A stretch of 21,775 nt of DNA from an uncultured Bacilli bacterium (GTDB lineage Bacteria; Bacillota_I; Bacilli_A; RF39; UBA660): positions 1-21,775 of the forward strand of contig CALVIJ010000005.1 of the NCBI GenBank assembly GCA_944329505.1, read 5' to 3'. Shown here in pieces: positions 7,849 to 16,669 of this stretch. Below the pieces are notes generated by a model, which did not search any database, had not been told where the DNA came from, and worked only from the letters and a program-made list of their open reading frames with translations. Numbering within the stretch: position 1 is the first letter of the stretch; each line of letters begins with the position of its first letter. A program made the translations under genes and the position numbers.

Positions 7849-7857
7849 ATTATAACA
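7849..7857 (-). promoter_or_regulatory. Extended -10 promoter of the anchored protein-GNAT unit
   Basis: TGTTATAAT fits TGnTATAAT, 33 nt before the ATG. The -35 region is weak. Confidence 0.55.
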
Positions 7858-7913
7858 AATTTTTATATATAAAACTAATTTATAAAAACATTTTACAAAA
7901 GAATCTTTAAAAA

Positions 7914-9098
7914 TTACCTTTTAACAAGTAAACAAACACTCTCCACATGATAAGTCCATGGAAACATATCAAACAGCGTCACTTCTTTAACCTCATAATT
8001 ATCTTTAAATAATTTCAAATCACGAGCCAATGTCATCGGATCACATGAAACATAAACTAACCTATCAGGATTAATCCTCAAAATATCATTAATACCTGCA
8101 GAAGTTAAACCACTTCTCGGAGGATCAACTACTATTTGCTCAGCCATAAGCCCACTTACTTCTTTACTTACGTCACCACATATAAACATAACATTAGAAA
8201 TATTATTTAAATTTTTATTTAAAGTAGCACACTTAACAGCTTCTTCATTTATCTCAACCCCAACAACTTGATCAAAATACTTACTTAAAAATAAACTAAT
8301 TGTTCCTGTCCCACAGTATAAATCTAAAACATTTTTACCAGAAGAAACATCTAAATAATCCAAAACCTTATTATAAAGTTTTAAAGCCACTCCACTATTA
8401 ACTTGAAAAAACGCATCTTTAGATAAATAAAATTTAAATTCGCCAAGCGAAGCAACTATATTTTCCTTGCCATAAACTAAACGAGCATTCATATAAATAG
8501 AATCTACTAAAGGTTTCAATAACTCTATATCTAGTTCACCTTTAATTATAATCATAACCTCGCCAAAATCTTTAATTATAATCTCACGAACCTTACTTAA
8601 ATCCAATTCCTTTAAAACACTAATAATTTCATTACTTTTATGGCTAGCAATCTCACATCTTTTAATTTCTATTAAATCATTCGTACCATTTTTAAAATAA
8701 CCTAATCTACCACCTTTAACCTTCAAAGTTATTTTGTTTCTATAACCATAAATATTATCACTAGGAACAATCTCTTTAACTACATTAGTTAAACCACTAT
8801 ATCTTTTTAAAATATCTATAACCTTTTCTTTTTTAAATTCTAAAGTTTTCTCATATTTTAAGCTTTTAAGGGCACATCCACAGTTCTCATAACCACATTT
8901 AGGTAAAATCCTATCATCACTTTTTTTAACTAATTTAATAACCTCACCAACCATATATTTTTTCTTATCTAAAACTATTTTAACCATAGCTTCTTCTTTA
9001 GGTAATAAATTAGGAACAAAAATAATTTTTCCTAAAACATAACCTATTCCTCTTCCAAAATGATCTATTCTCTCACATTTAACTAAAACTTCTTCCAT
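7914..9098 (-). CDS. rlmD: 23S rRNA (uracil-C5)-methyltransferase, RlmD/RlmCD type
   Basis: SAM-dependent m5U methyltransferase of the TrmA/RumA family, acting on 23S rRNA (U1939 in E. coli; Gram-positive RlmCD also treats U747). Numbered from the ATG at 9098 (394 residues): a TRAM RNA-binding domain at about 2-56, iron-sulfur cysteines at 68, 73, 75 and 148, SAM motif DLYCGTGT at 259-266, VDPPRSGL at 324-331 and catalytic Cys352 in SCDP. The frame runs upstream to a GTG at 9110, but that GTG is part of the ribosome site AAAGGTG, which is well placed (9 nt) for the ATG at 9098. It is divergent from the ger operon. A tRNA TrmFO-like role is unlikely; RlmD versus a paralog such as RlmC cannot be settled by eye. 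Confidence 0.9.
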   Translation of the reverse strand: MEEVLVKCERIDHFGRGIGYVLGKIIFVPNLLPKEEAMVKIVLDKKKYMVGEVIKLVKKSDDRILPKCGYENCGCALKSLKYEKTLEFKKEKVIDILKRYSGLTNVVKEIVPSDNIYGYRNKITLKVKGGRLGYFKNGTNDLIEIKRCEIASHKSNEIISVLKELDLSKVREIIIKDFGEVMIIIKGELDIELLKPLVDSIYMNARLVYGKENIVASLGEFKFYLSKDAFFQVNSGVALKLYNKVLDYLDVSSGKNVLDLYCGTGTISLFLSKYFDQVVGVEINEEAVKCATLNKNLNNISNVMFICGDVSKEVSGLMAEQIVVDPPRSGLTSAGINDILRINPDRLVYVSCDPMTLARDLKLFKDNYEVKEVTLFDMFPWTYHVESVCLLVKR

Positions 9099-9192
9099 AA
9101 AAAACATCACCTTTATAACATCTACAATTTAAAAATTTTTAATCAAAAAACAACTTTAAAAAAATTATAACATAAACTAACTAACTTTTGTC

Positions 9193-9199
9193 CATAATA
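9193..9199 (+). promoter_or_regulatory. Possible SigG/SigF-type -10 element before gerKA
   Basis: CATAATA matches the forespore sigma -10 pattern CATnnTA. An upstream ACATAA (9170-9175), 17 nt away, is a weak match to the -35 pattern. Germination receptor operons are typically SigG-dependent, so the position makes sense, but in DNA this AT-rich the match could be chance. Confidence 0.35.
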
Positions 9200-9221
9200 T
9201 AAAAAGGAAAGCAGGGATATT

Positions 9222-10682
9222 ATGGAAAAAATAGATAAAAGTGCGAAAAAAGTTATTGATAAAACAAAAAAACTATATGGTAATAGTCCAGATGTTAATA
9301 ATAGATTAATCAATATTAAAGGAACAAATGTCGGAATCTTATTTTTAGAAAGTTCTTCCCAAGCTAGTACCGTCAGTGACTTCATCATCAAAGGAACATT
9401 ATACGCCGGCTCTAATAAAAATCTTTTCCAAAATATTTTTGATACTTTAAAAAATAGCCTTTTCAATAGCCAACTATTCACAATAAACGATTACTCCCAG
9501 TTTCCATATTTCCTATCAAGCGGATTTACTATAATTGTTGTCGATGGTTCAAGCGATGCCATCATCATGGAAACTAGAGCCCAATTAGATAGAGGTGTCA
9601 CCGAATCTTCAAGCGAACCTATCTTAAGAGGTTCTAAAGATAGCTTTACTGAAAGTCACTCTAAAAACTTAGGGTTAATCAGAAAAAGAATAAAAGATCC
9701 AAATCTTTGGTTTGATGAACTAAAAATAGGTAGACGAACTCAAACAAGAATAAGTATTGCCTACATAAATGGTATAGCTGATCCTAAAAAACAAAAAGAA
9801 GTCAAAAAAAGATTACAAAAAATTGATATCGATGGCATCTTAGATAGTGGTAATATCAGAGATTACTTGATAGAGCAAAAATCTATCTTTCCACAAATCC
9901 GCAGTACCGAAAGACCAGATGTCGTCAGCCAAGCTTTATTACAAGGAAAAATCGTCATCTTTGTAGAAAACTGCCCATTTACTTTAATTTTACCAACTGT
10001 TTTCATCGATTATCTTCACACCTCAGAAGACGAATATCAAAAATCGGCTAATATTACATTTACTAGAGTTCTTAGAATTCTCGCTCTTATAGTAACCGTA
10101 TTCACACCAGCCATATATATAGCCATTACAACCTACGACCAAAACACTATCCCAGATAAATTACTAATATCTTTAGCCATTCAAAGAGAAGGTGTTCCCT
10201 TCCCTACAGCTTTCGAAATAATTTTATTAACCACTATCTTTGAAATCTTAAGAGAAAGTGATATCAGAAGTCCAAATAGTATGTCAGCCGCCATGAGTAT
10301 CGTTGGTGCCTTAGTTCTAGGACAAGCAGCTGTCGATGCCGGAATTGTCTCACCTATAACCGTAATTGTCGTTGCCTTTACTTCTATTTGTAGTTTAATA
10401 TTCACCGATATCGACTTCATGAATGGTATTCGCACCTGGCGTTTTATTTTCATAGTAGCCGCCAGCACACTAGGAATAATCGGAATATTATCGTTCACCA
10501 TCGTATGGTTAATCAAACTTGCCTCATTAGAAAACTTAGAAACTAGCTTCTTATCACCATTTGCTCCTCTTTCTAAAACTTCACAAGTAGATGCGATTTA
10601 TCGTGCACCAGAGCAAAATATATATACTAGACCAAAATACATCAGTAATTTAAATCCTCATAGACAAAGGAGGTCAAAATGA
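9222..10682 (+). CDS. gerKA: Spore germination receptor subunit A (GerA family)
   Basis: Integral subunit of a germinant receptor in the spore inner membrane. The 486 residues match the family. The soluble N-terminal half has the conserved EPILRGSKDSFTES and GRRTQTRISIAYI blocks; the later half has ENCPFTLILPT, the PTAFEIILL...ILRESDIRSP block and SIVGALVLGQAAVDAGIVSP, with four or five hydrophobic segments between about 285 and 440. Gene order A-C-B, with overlapping stops and starts, matches gerK rather than gerA operons, hence the symbol. The ligand cannot be read from sequence. GerKC follows with an ATGA overlap. Confidence 0.93.
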   Translation: MEKIDKSAKKVIDKTKKLYGNSPDVNNRLINIKGTNVGILFLESSSQASTVSDFIIKGTLYAGSNKNLFQNIFDTLKNSLFNSQLFTINDYSQFPYFLSSGFTIIVVDGSSDAIIMETRAQLDRGVTESSSEPILRGSKDSFTESHSKNLGLIRKRIKDPNLWFDELKIGRRTQTRISIAYINGIADPKKQKEVKKRLQKIDIDGILDSGNIRDYLIEQKSIFPQIRSTERPDVVSQALLQGKIVIFVENCPFTLILPTVFIDYLHTSEDEYQKSANITFTRVLRILALIVTVFTPAIYIAITTYDQNTIPDKLLISLAIQREGVPFPTAFEIILLTTIFEILRESDIRSPNSMSAAMSIVGALVLGQAAVDAGIVSPITVIVVAFTSICSLIFTDIDFMNGIRTWRFIFIVAASTLGIIGILSFTIVWLIKLASLENLETSFLSPFAPLSKTSQVDAIYRAPEQNIYTRPKYISNLNPHRQRRSK

Positions 10683-11857
10683 AAAAAACAATTTTAATCA
10701 TAATAACAATCATCTTAACTATATCTTTATCCGGTTGTAGTGGTTACGATGAACTAAACAAACTCTCTATCGTAACTGCTGTTGCCTTTGATAAAACAGA
10801 TGATGAATATGAACTTAGTTTCTTAATCGCTAACTCTCCAAAATCCCAAACATCTAGTAAAGAAGGTGAAGCAAAAACAACGGTCTATTCCGGCAAAGGT
10901 AAAACCGTTACAGAAGCTATCAAAGAAATCGAACAAATAAGTCCTAAACAAATATATCTAGGACATATCAACGTTGTAATCATATCCGAAGATATTGGTG
11001 AAGATGGCTTTTTAAAAATATCCGATTGGTTAATTAGAAATCCTCAAACCAGAAAAAAATTCTACCTACTTCAAGCTAAAGATGTAAGCGCAAAAAACAT
11101 CATAAAAATTGTCTCACCTTTAGAATCATTCCCATCACAAAGTATTGCCACTCTAATCGAATCAAATGCCCAATCTAAAGCCACCGCCACTTCTGTCACT
11201 TATAGTAACTTCATTGGGCAAATTTTAGAAAAAGGCTTTGATCCAGTCTTACCATCTATCACCATTAAAGGTGATATTAAAGATGGAAGCAGTGAAAAAA
11301 ACTTAGAAACAACCGAACCAGAATCATATCTTGTTTTAGGACCTCTTGCTATATATAAAGGCGATAAACTTCAAGGATTTTCAACCGATAAAGAAAGCCA
11401 GTCCATCAACATACTAAAAAACGAAGCTAAAGAATTTAACTACAATATCGAATATCAAAAAGAAAATATCAGTATTGAAGCAAGTAAACTTAAAACAGTT
11501 ATAAAAGTTAAAGATACTCAAAACATTGAAATTACTGTAAGTGGTAGTGGTGACATATACAATATCAACAATAATATTGTTCTTCAAGATTATAAGGAAA
11601 TTAAAAAAATCGAAAAAACTTGGAATAAAGAAATGAAAAAAGATTTAGAAAAAGCGATCAAAAAAACTCAAACCGAGTATAAAGCAGATATATTTGGTTT
11701 TGGAAACATAATATATAAAAATCTACCAAAAAAGTGGGAAAAACTTGAAAATGATTGGAATGATAAATACTTTCCAAAGCTTAATATAAATATTAAAACC
11801 AATTTAAAAATTAATGCGACTGGTTCTCTTGTTAAAACTATAAAGGAGGGAGAATAA
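10679..11857 (+). CDS. gerKC: Spore germination receptor lipoprotein (Ger(x)C family)
   Basis: C subunit of the receptor, lipid-anchored on the outer face of the spore inner membrane. The N-terminus is a type II signal peptide ending LSGC, with the lipidated Cys at residue 20. The mature start, DELNKLSIVTAVAFDK, is the characteristic Ger(x)C opening. The 392 residues match the family. A strong GGAGG site lies inside the end of gerKA, and the start overlaps that gene's stop (ATGA). The stop TAA overlaps the gerKB ATG by 1 nt, so all three genes are translationally coupled. Confidence 0.93.
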   Translation: MKKTILIIITIILTISLSGCSGYDELNKLSIVTAVAFDKTDDEYELSFLIANSPKSQTSSKEGEAKTTVYSGKGKTVTEAIKEIEQISPKQIYLGHINVVIISEDIGEDGFLKISDWLIRNPQTRKKFYLLQAKDVSAKNIIKIVSPLESFPSQSIATLIESNAQSKATATSVTYSNFIGQILEKGFDPVLPSITIKGDIKDGSSEKNLETTEPESYLVLGPLAIYKGDKLQGFSTDKESQSINILKNEAKEFNYNIEYQKENISIEASKLKTVIKVKDTQNIEITVSGSGDIYNINNNIVLQDYKEIKKIEKTWNKEMKKDLEKAIKKTQTEYKADIFGFGNIIYKNLPKKWEKLENDWNDKYFPKLNINIKTNLKINATGSLVKTIKEGE

Positions 11858-12930
11858 TGAAAAAGATAAACTCTTTAGAATACAATACCTTAATATGGTT
11901 TTTAATAAGAGCTACATTTATTGAAATAACTGCAGAAATCCTTTTAGATGTCGCCCACCAAGACTCATGGATCAGTATCATTTTAGGACTCATCATAGGA
12001 ATACTCCCTTTCAGTTTATATGTTTATTTAAAAAACAAATTCCCAGATAAAAACATAATTGCTATAAATAAAGAACAACTAGGAAAATTTGGAACATTTT
12101 TAAACCTTATTATTATCGGAGGTATATTCACATATGCCTTATGTAGTTTCTGGATTGTAACCCACTTCATCGATTCACAGTATCTTTATAGAACTCCAAC
12201 TATACTAATTATTATTATATTGATGATTCCCGTAATATATGCACTTCATAAAGACTTTCACGTCTTTGGTAAAGTAAGTCTAATTATGTTTTATATATCA
12301 TTAATTTTCATTTTCATAATATTAATTGGTCTTATTGGAAATATTAATATCAATAATTTAAAACCAATATTCAATAATAGTCCAAATAATATCTTTTATG
12401 GAACTGTTTGTTTTGTAGGCTTCAACATTCTACCACTATTCATGCTGACAATTATTCCTAAAAATAAAATCAATGGCTACTCCCCTAAAAAAAGTTTCCT
12501 ATTTTATTTTCTAGGTACCCTTTCACTTTTAAATGTAATGTTTTTAACCATAAGTATTTTTGGTATCCATCTAGCTGAATTATATAATTATCCAAGCTTT
12601 CATTTATTAAAAAGAGTAAGTGTTTTAGATGTCATTGATAGAGTTGAAAGCATTCTATCATTAGAATGGTTTTTAGCCCTATTCGTTCAAATAGTAGTAG
12701 CCCTTTATTTTGTCAAAAAAGCAATTAGAGAAACATTCAATACAAAAGAAAAAACAAACAATATACTTATAACCATTGTTTGTTTAATAATCGCCTTTTT
12801 AACTACCATCATATTTGTAACAAAAGATACCGAAATAGCATATTTTAAAAACATATTAATATATATTCTCTATACTGTTTGTCTCATTATTCCTTTAATT
12901 ACATTCTTTAAAAGTTTAAAAAAGACCTAA
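11857..12930 (+). CDS. gerKB: Spore germination receptor permease subunit (GerAB family)
   Basis: B subunit of the receptor, a polytopic membrane protein of the amino acid-polyamine-organocation superfamily and the likely germinant-binding subunit. The 357 residues carry about ten hydrophobic segments, with RATFIEITAEI near the N-terminus. GGAGG lies before the ATG, which overlaps the gerKC stop (TAATG). Its last 15 nt overlap the 3' end of the convergent gene at 12916-13734, and no strong terminator lies at the junction, so antisense interference is possible. Confidence 0.92.
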   Translation: MKKINSLEYNTLIWFLIRATFIEITAEILLDVAHQDSWISIILGLIIGILPFSLYVYLKNKFPDKNIIAINKEQLGKFGTFLNLIIIGGIFTYALCSFWIVTHFIDSQYLYRTPTILIIIILMIPVIYALHKDFHVFGKVSLIMFYISLIFIFIILIGLIGNININNLKPIFNNSPNNIFYGTVCFVGFNILPLFMLTIIPKNKINGYSPKKSFLFYFLGTLSLLNVMFLTISIFGIHLAELYNYPSFHLLKRVSVLDVIDRVESILSLEWFLALFVQIVVALYFVKKAIRETFNTKEKTNNILITIVCLIIAFLTTIIFVTKDTEIAYFKNILIYILYTVCLIIPLITFFKSLKKT

Positions 12931-13734
12931 TCTTTGAACTACTAATATACCAACGACCGCAATAATACCTAAAATAAGTATTGTGACAAAAATTGTTTTA
13001 AAAACAGAACCTTTCTTCTCGTCGTCCTCACCATAATCGACAAAATCTTTTTTCTTAAGTTTTAAATTAGATGTAAAGAACGAATTATCCATAGTTTGTT
13101 CTTTTTTATTATCACCAACTAAATTTTTCTTTCTTTCATCAATTAATTCTTTAAAATTGTTTATATCTCCAACTTTAGTATCATCGTCTTTAGCTTTTAA
13201 ATCACTAAACATATCAGCCGCCAAATCCGCATCATCCAACTTATTAAGCATACTGGTATTTGTAATAGTTTGAATCATATCTTTTAAATCATCGTCACCA
13301 TCATAATAATCTTTACGATTAACATCTCTTTTCAAATCTAAATTTTTTAAAACATCATAACTCGTCTTACTAAGTACTCTCTCTTTATCATCTGGCTCTT
13401 TATTTTCTTTAGCCTTAGATAAAACATCCATAATATCATAAGTTCTTTCGTCGTTTTCTTTATATCTCTTACGTACTACCGGAAGTTCTTGAACCTCTTT
13501 ATCCTCATTAGTAAGTCTACGATACTTCCTCTCAGCTTGATATTTTTCTCTTGTCTCCAGCATCTTTTTAACCTTCGTAATATCTATTTGATTAGTATTA
13601 TCAATAGAAGCAATACCTTCAATATTACTATATTTACCGTAAGAATATATACTATTATAAAGTCTCGTATTACGTTTAGTCCTAGACTTACCTTGAGTCT
13701 CATTTTTGTAATACCTTTCCATTCTCGATGACAC
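12916..13734 (-). CDS. Tail-anchored protein of unknown function
   Basis: A highly charged cytosolic region ends in a single hydrophobic segment (about the last 26 residues, IFVTILILGIIAVVGILVV) followed by QRLGLF, the layout of a C-terminally anchored membrane protein. The first part is basic (SSRMERYYKNE, KSRTKRNTRLY); the middle is rich in Asp, Lys and Glu and looks partly disordered. I start it at the GTG at 13734 (272 residues): AGAGGTG lies 6 nt before it, whereas the GTG at 13743 is part of that site. No enzyme motif is seen. It lies divergent from ferredoxin and converges on gerKB. Function unknown; a cell-envelope or division scaffold is only one possibility. Confidence 0.7.
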   Translation of the reverse strand: MSSRMERYYKNETQGKSRTKRNTRLYNSIYSYGKYSNIEGIASIDNTNQIDITKVKKMLETREKYQAERKYRRLTNEDKEVQELPVVRKRYKENDERTYDIMDVLSKAKENKEPDDKERVLSKTSYDVLKNLDLKRDVNRKDYYDGDDDLKDMIQTITNTSMLNKLDDADLAADMFSDLKAKDDDTKVGDINNFKELIDERKKNLVGDNKKEQTMDNSFFTSNLKLKKKDFVDYGEDDEKKGSVFKTIFVTILILGIIAVVGILVVQRLGLF

Positions 13735-13791
13735 CCGTACCACCTCTTATTATTAATAATATCATATTTTGTCACATTTTAAAAGTAACCC

Positions 13792-13820
13792 TTGCTTTTT
13801 TTAATAGATTTATTTATAAT
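13792..13820 (+). promoter_or_regulatory. SigA-type promoter of the ferredoxin gene
   Basis: TTGCTT (13792-13797), an exact 17-nt spacer and a perfect TATAAT (13815-13820), 20 nt before the ATG. Confidence 0.85.
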
Positions 13821-13839
13821 TTTTATAGGAGGTAAAAAA

Positions 13840-14025
13840 ATGGCAAAAGTTACCGTAAACAAAGATAAATGTATCGGTTGTGGTGCATGTACAGCTACTT
13901 GTCCAGAAGTATTTGAATTTGATGACGATGGACTTGCTAAAGTAGTAAAAGAAGAAATTAACGATGATGTAAAAATGGCAGCTGAAGGTTGTCCAACTGA
14001 AGCTATTGAAATCGAAGAAAACTAA
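13840..14025 (+). CDS. Ferredoxin, single [4Fe-4S] cluster type
   Basis: A 61-residue small electron carrier. The cluster motif CIGCGACTATC gives Cys at 11, 14, 17 and 21; the distal ligand is in GCPTEAI near residue 52. The acidic body resembles the Bacillus/Clostridium one-cluster ferredoxins, in which three N-terminal and one C-terminal Cys bind the cluster, leaving Cys21 extra. The start at 13840 follows a GGAGG site; an upstream in-frame extension would translate the promoter. A strong promoter lies upstream and a hairpin immediately after the stop. Confidence 0.92.
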   Translation: MAKVTVNKDKCIGCGACTATCPEVFEFDDDGLAKVVKEEINDDVKMAAEGCPTEAIEIEEN

Positions 14026-14040
14026 TTTAGTTTTCTTTTC
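14015..14040 (+). terminator. Intrinsic terminator after ferredoxin
   Basis: 8-bp stem (14015-14022 with 14030-14037), extendable by two A-T pairs, with a short T-rich tail. Since the next ribosome site is only a few nt further on, some readthrough probably feeds the following gene. Confidence 0.6.
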
Positions 14041-14063
14041 ATATACTGTTAAAAGGAGGAATC

Positions 14064-14815
14064 ATGGAACTTACAATAATTAATTTTAATACCCAAAATA
14101 AAGTTTTAAATAAAAACTATGATGGTGATGACTATCCAAAATTGTTTGCTAAACTAATAAAAAAAGAAAAACCAGATATCATCTGCACCCAAGAACTAAC
14201 CGACTCTTACGAAAATAAATTAAAATCATATTTACCAAACTATACATTTACCGGTGAAAATAGATTTAAAAAAAATAGTATATGGTATTCTCACTTCGGT
14301 GAAAAAAAAACGCCATCATCACTAACTTAAATGTTATTAAAACCAAAACCTATTCTCTATCAAAAGATTTAAATAACATTGGAAAACGTAGTTTACTATC
14401 AATATTTCCAAGAATTGCTACTGTGACAACAGTAAAAAAAGATAACCAAAAATTTACTGTTATTAATACCCACTTAGATCATTTAACTAATATTGGAAGA
14501 AAAATACAATTAAATTATTTAAAACAAATTATACAAAATAAAAATTCCCCTATTATTTTAACTGGCGATTTCAATTTAAATAACGAAAGTGAATTATTCC
14601 AAGAATTTGTAAAGTATATGCAAAATAAAAACTGTAAACTAGTTCCAATCAAGGAAAACACTTTTAAACCACCTGTAAACCCATTTAAAATATCATATAA
14701 CTGTAAAACACCAGATCACATTTTCATTCCTAAAGATTTTAATATTGAAAATGTAGACATTCAAGATAATAACTTTAGTGACCACAAATTAATAAAAATC
14801 AAAATAAAAAAGTAG
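14064..14815 (+). pseudogene. Endonuclease/exonuclease/phosphatase family gene with a frameshift in a 9-A run
   Basis: Two frames together make one EEP-fold metal-dependent phosphodiesterase of about 250 residues. The first (14064-14330) has NFNTQN (7-12) and the catalytic QEL (43-45). The second, which is open from before the run, reads NAIITNLNVIKTKTYSL and holds INTHLDH, TGDFN and SDH. All five family motifs survive. The break is in the nine A residues at 14302-14310: a tenth A, or a -1 slip, would read GEKKNAIITN and restore the protein. So it is a sequencing or assembly error, a recent lesion, or slippage expression. GGAGG precedes the ATG. The substrate (nucleic acid, sphingomyelin-like lipid or inositol phosphate) cannot be told. 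Confidence 0.85.
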
Positions 14816-14830
14816 CTATTTTTTAGCTAC
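14801..14830 (-). terminator. Intrinsic terminator after rluB
   Basis: Perfect 7-bp stem (14812-14818 with 14824-14830) and a 5-nt loop, with TTTTTTATTTT following on the minus strand. It overlaps the last codons of rluB and the end of the convergent EEP gene. The plus direction lacks a T-run. Confidence 0.8.
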
Positions 14831-15532
14831 CGCATACAAAGTCTTAACCTCTTTAATATTTAAATGGCGATATTCTCCAGACTTTAATCCATCTAAAGTA
14901 AGACCTGCAAATTTTTCCCTTTTAAGTTTAGAAACCTTATAACCTATAGCTTCAAACATTTTTTTAACCTGATGGTTTCTTCCCTCATAAATTGTAAGTT
15001 CTATTAAAGAACTTTTTTTCTTTTTATCAATTTTTTTAATCCTAACCTTAGCTCTACCCGTTTTCTTGCCATCAATTATAACACCACTAGCCAAACTCTT
15101 AACTAAACTAGGATTAACAACCTCATCAATTTTAGCTACATAAACCTTCTCCACCTCATGTGATGGATGAATAAGTAAATTAGTAAGTTCACCATCATTA
15201 GTAAGAAGAATTACTCCACTAGTATCATAATCAAGTCGGCCAACCGGATATAATCTATTATCACTTTCCACAATGTCGACAACTGTTTTACGTCCTTTTT
15301 CGTCATTCGCACTTGACACTACTCCACGTGGTTTGTAAAGTAAAACATATTCTTTAGGTTCCAATTTTAAAGTAACCCCATTTATTATAATCGTATCACT
15401 ATAACTAGCTTTGCTTCCTAATTCTCTTATAACTTCACCATTAACTTTTACCTTACCGTTTAAAATAAGTTCCTCAGCTTTTCTCCTAGAACAATATCCA
15501 CTATTCGCAATAATCTTTTGTAATCTTTCCAC
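14816..15532 (-). CDS. rluB: rRNA pseudouridine synthase, RsuA/RluB/E/F family
   Basis: Converts a specific uridine in 23S rRNA to pseudouridine. Numbered from the GTG at 15532 (238 residues): an N-terminal S4 RNA-binding domain (ERLQKIIANSGYCSRRKAEE), then the catalytic domain with GRLDYDTSG at 98-106 and catalytic Asp101, and a later GRNHQVKKMF. The frame continues to a GTG at 15541, but that GTG is part of the ribosome site AGGTGA, which lies 5 nt before the GTG at 15532. It is last in the dacB-spmA-spmB cluster, the same neighbourhood as in Bacillus subtilis. Confidence 0.92.
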   Translation of the reverse strand: MERLQKIIANSGYCSRRKAEELILNGKVKVNGEVIRELGSKASYSDTIIINGVTLKLEPKEYVLLYKPRGVVSSANDEKGRKTVVDIVESDNRLYPVGRLDYDTSGVILLTNDGELTNLLIHPSHEVEKVYVAKIDEVVNPSLVKSLASGVIIDGKKTGRAKVRIKKIDKKKKSSLIELTIYEGRNHQVKKMFEAIGYKVSKLKREKFAGLTLDGLKSGEYRHLNIKEVKTLYAVAKK

Positions 15533-15566
15533 AGCAATCACCTATAAAAATTATACATAATAAAAC

Positions 15567-16085
15567 TTAAAAAAACAAGGGAACAATCATTAAAGAAAGT
15601 ATAACCATAAATAAATCAGTAAGTAACCCCACCCATAAAGCATATTTAATTTTTTTTATGCCAATCGTTCCAAAGTAAAGTGTAATCACATATAAAGTCG
15701 TATCACTAGAACCCTGAATAACCGAAGCTAAAAAACTTATAAAACTATCTGGTCCATATATTTTATACATATCATTAAGTAAAGCTAAACCAAAACTGCC
15801 AGAAAGCGGCCGCATAACTGCAACTGGTAAAACCTCAGCAGGAAAATTAATTAAAACTAAAAGTGGTTTTAAAAACTCAAAAAAATAATCGATAATTCCA
15901 CTATTTAAAAATATATTTACCCCAAATATCATTGCAAGTAAAGAAAAAAACATTGACATTGCCATTGGTAATCCTTCTTTAGCCCCACTAATAAAACTGT
16001 CATAAACATTTACTTTTTTATAAGCTCCATAAATAATGACTATTAACACCAAAACAGGAATAAACAAACTAGAAACCATCTTCAC
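15567..16085 (-). CDS. spmB: Spore maturation protein B
   Basis: Membrane protein needed with SpmA for full dehydration of the spore core. A 172-residue nucleoside-recognition (Gate) domain protein with four to five hydrophobic segments. Conserved blocks include VAVMRPLSGS, GPDSFISF and VIQGSSDTTLY. The GTG start overlaps the spmA stop (GTGA), with GGTGG 6 nt upstream; an ATG two codons later is an alternative. The block GSSDTT is typical of SpmB. Confidence 0.93.
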   Translation of the reverse strand: MKMVSSLFIPVLVLIVIIYGAYKKVNVYDSFISGAKEGLPMAMSMFFSLLAMIFGVNIFLNSGIIDYFFEFLKPLLVLINFPAEVLPVAVMRPLSGSFGLALLNDMYKIYGPDSFISFLASVIQGSSDTTLYVITLYFGTIGIKKIKYALWVGLLTDLFMVILSLMIVPLFF

Positions 16086-16669
16086 TTACGACCACCATCC
16101 TTCTTACTCCAAATTTTATCGATTAATAAACCAAATAAAAGTGAAATAAAACTAATAATTAAACAAGGAATCGCAATATAAGAAGGATTTTTACTATCAT
16201 AAAGCATTCTTAAAGAAATAATCGTCGTCGGAACAAAACATAATCCACATGTATTGATAACTAAAAAAGTAATCATACTTCGGCTTGCCTCTTCTTTATT
16301 TTTATTCAGTTTTTGAAGTGATTCCATCGCTTTAAGTCCAAACGGTGTAGCCGCATTTCCTAAACCAAACAAATTCGCAATAATATTAGATGATATATAA
16401 CTAAAAGATTCATGCCCTTTAGGAATGTCCGGAAAAATCTTATGCAAAATTGGATAAATAAAATTCGACGCTTTTTGTAACAAACCAGACTCTTTCGCAA
16501 TATTCATAATTCCAAGCCAAAGTGACACTAATGGAAATATCTGCATAACTAATTCCAATGTAACTTTCCCACTAGTAAGTATCTGATTATTTAAAACATC
16601 ACTTTGGCCCGTTAATATTAAACATAAAGACCCTAAAACAATAAGGCCTATCCATAATTTATTAATCAT
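16082..16669 (-). CDS. spmA: Spore maturation protein A
   Basis: Partner of SpmB in spore core dehydration. 195 residues with a Gate domain and several hydrophobic segments. The diagnostic block NIIANLFGLGNAATPFG is present, along with KAMESLQKLN. The ATG overlaps the dacB 3' end by 8 nt. Its stop TGA shows TGA is not reassigned here. Confidence 0.94.
   Translation of the reverse strand: MINKLWIGLIVLGSLCLILTGQSDVLNNQILTSGKVTLELVMQIFPLVSLWLGIMNIAKESGLLQKASNFIYPILHKIFPDIPKGHESFSYISSNIIANLFGLGNAATPFGLKAMESLQKLNKNKEEASRSMITFLVINTCGLCFVPTTIISLRMLYDSKNPSYIAIPCLIISFISLLFGLLIDKIWSKKDGGRK

Noticed and set aside
9143..9481. Minus-strand open frame with hydrophobic segments opposite the start of gerKA
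   Set aside because: It lies across a well-supported gene and its promoter region, and has no ribosome site or family motif.
10181..10516. Minus-strand open frame of 111 codons inside gerKA
   Set aside because: Antisense to the conserved membrane region of gerKA; arises from its codon use.
13584..13775. Minus-strand frame of 63 codons overlapping the start of the tail-anchored protein, and plus-strand frame 13489-13731
   Set aside because: Both are out of frame with a longer gene that has a ribosome site and a coherent protein.
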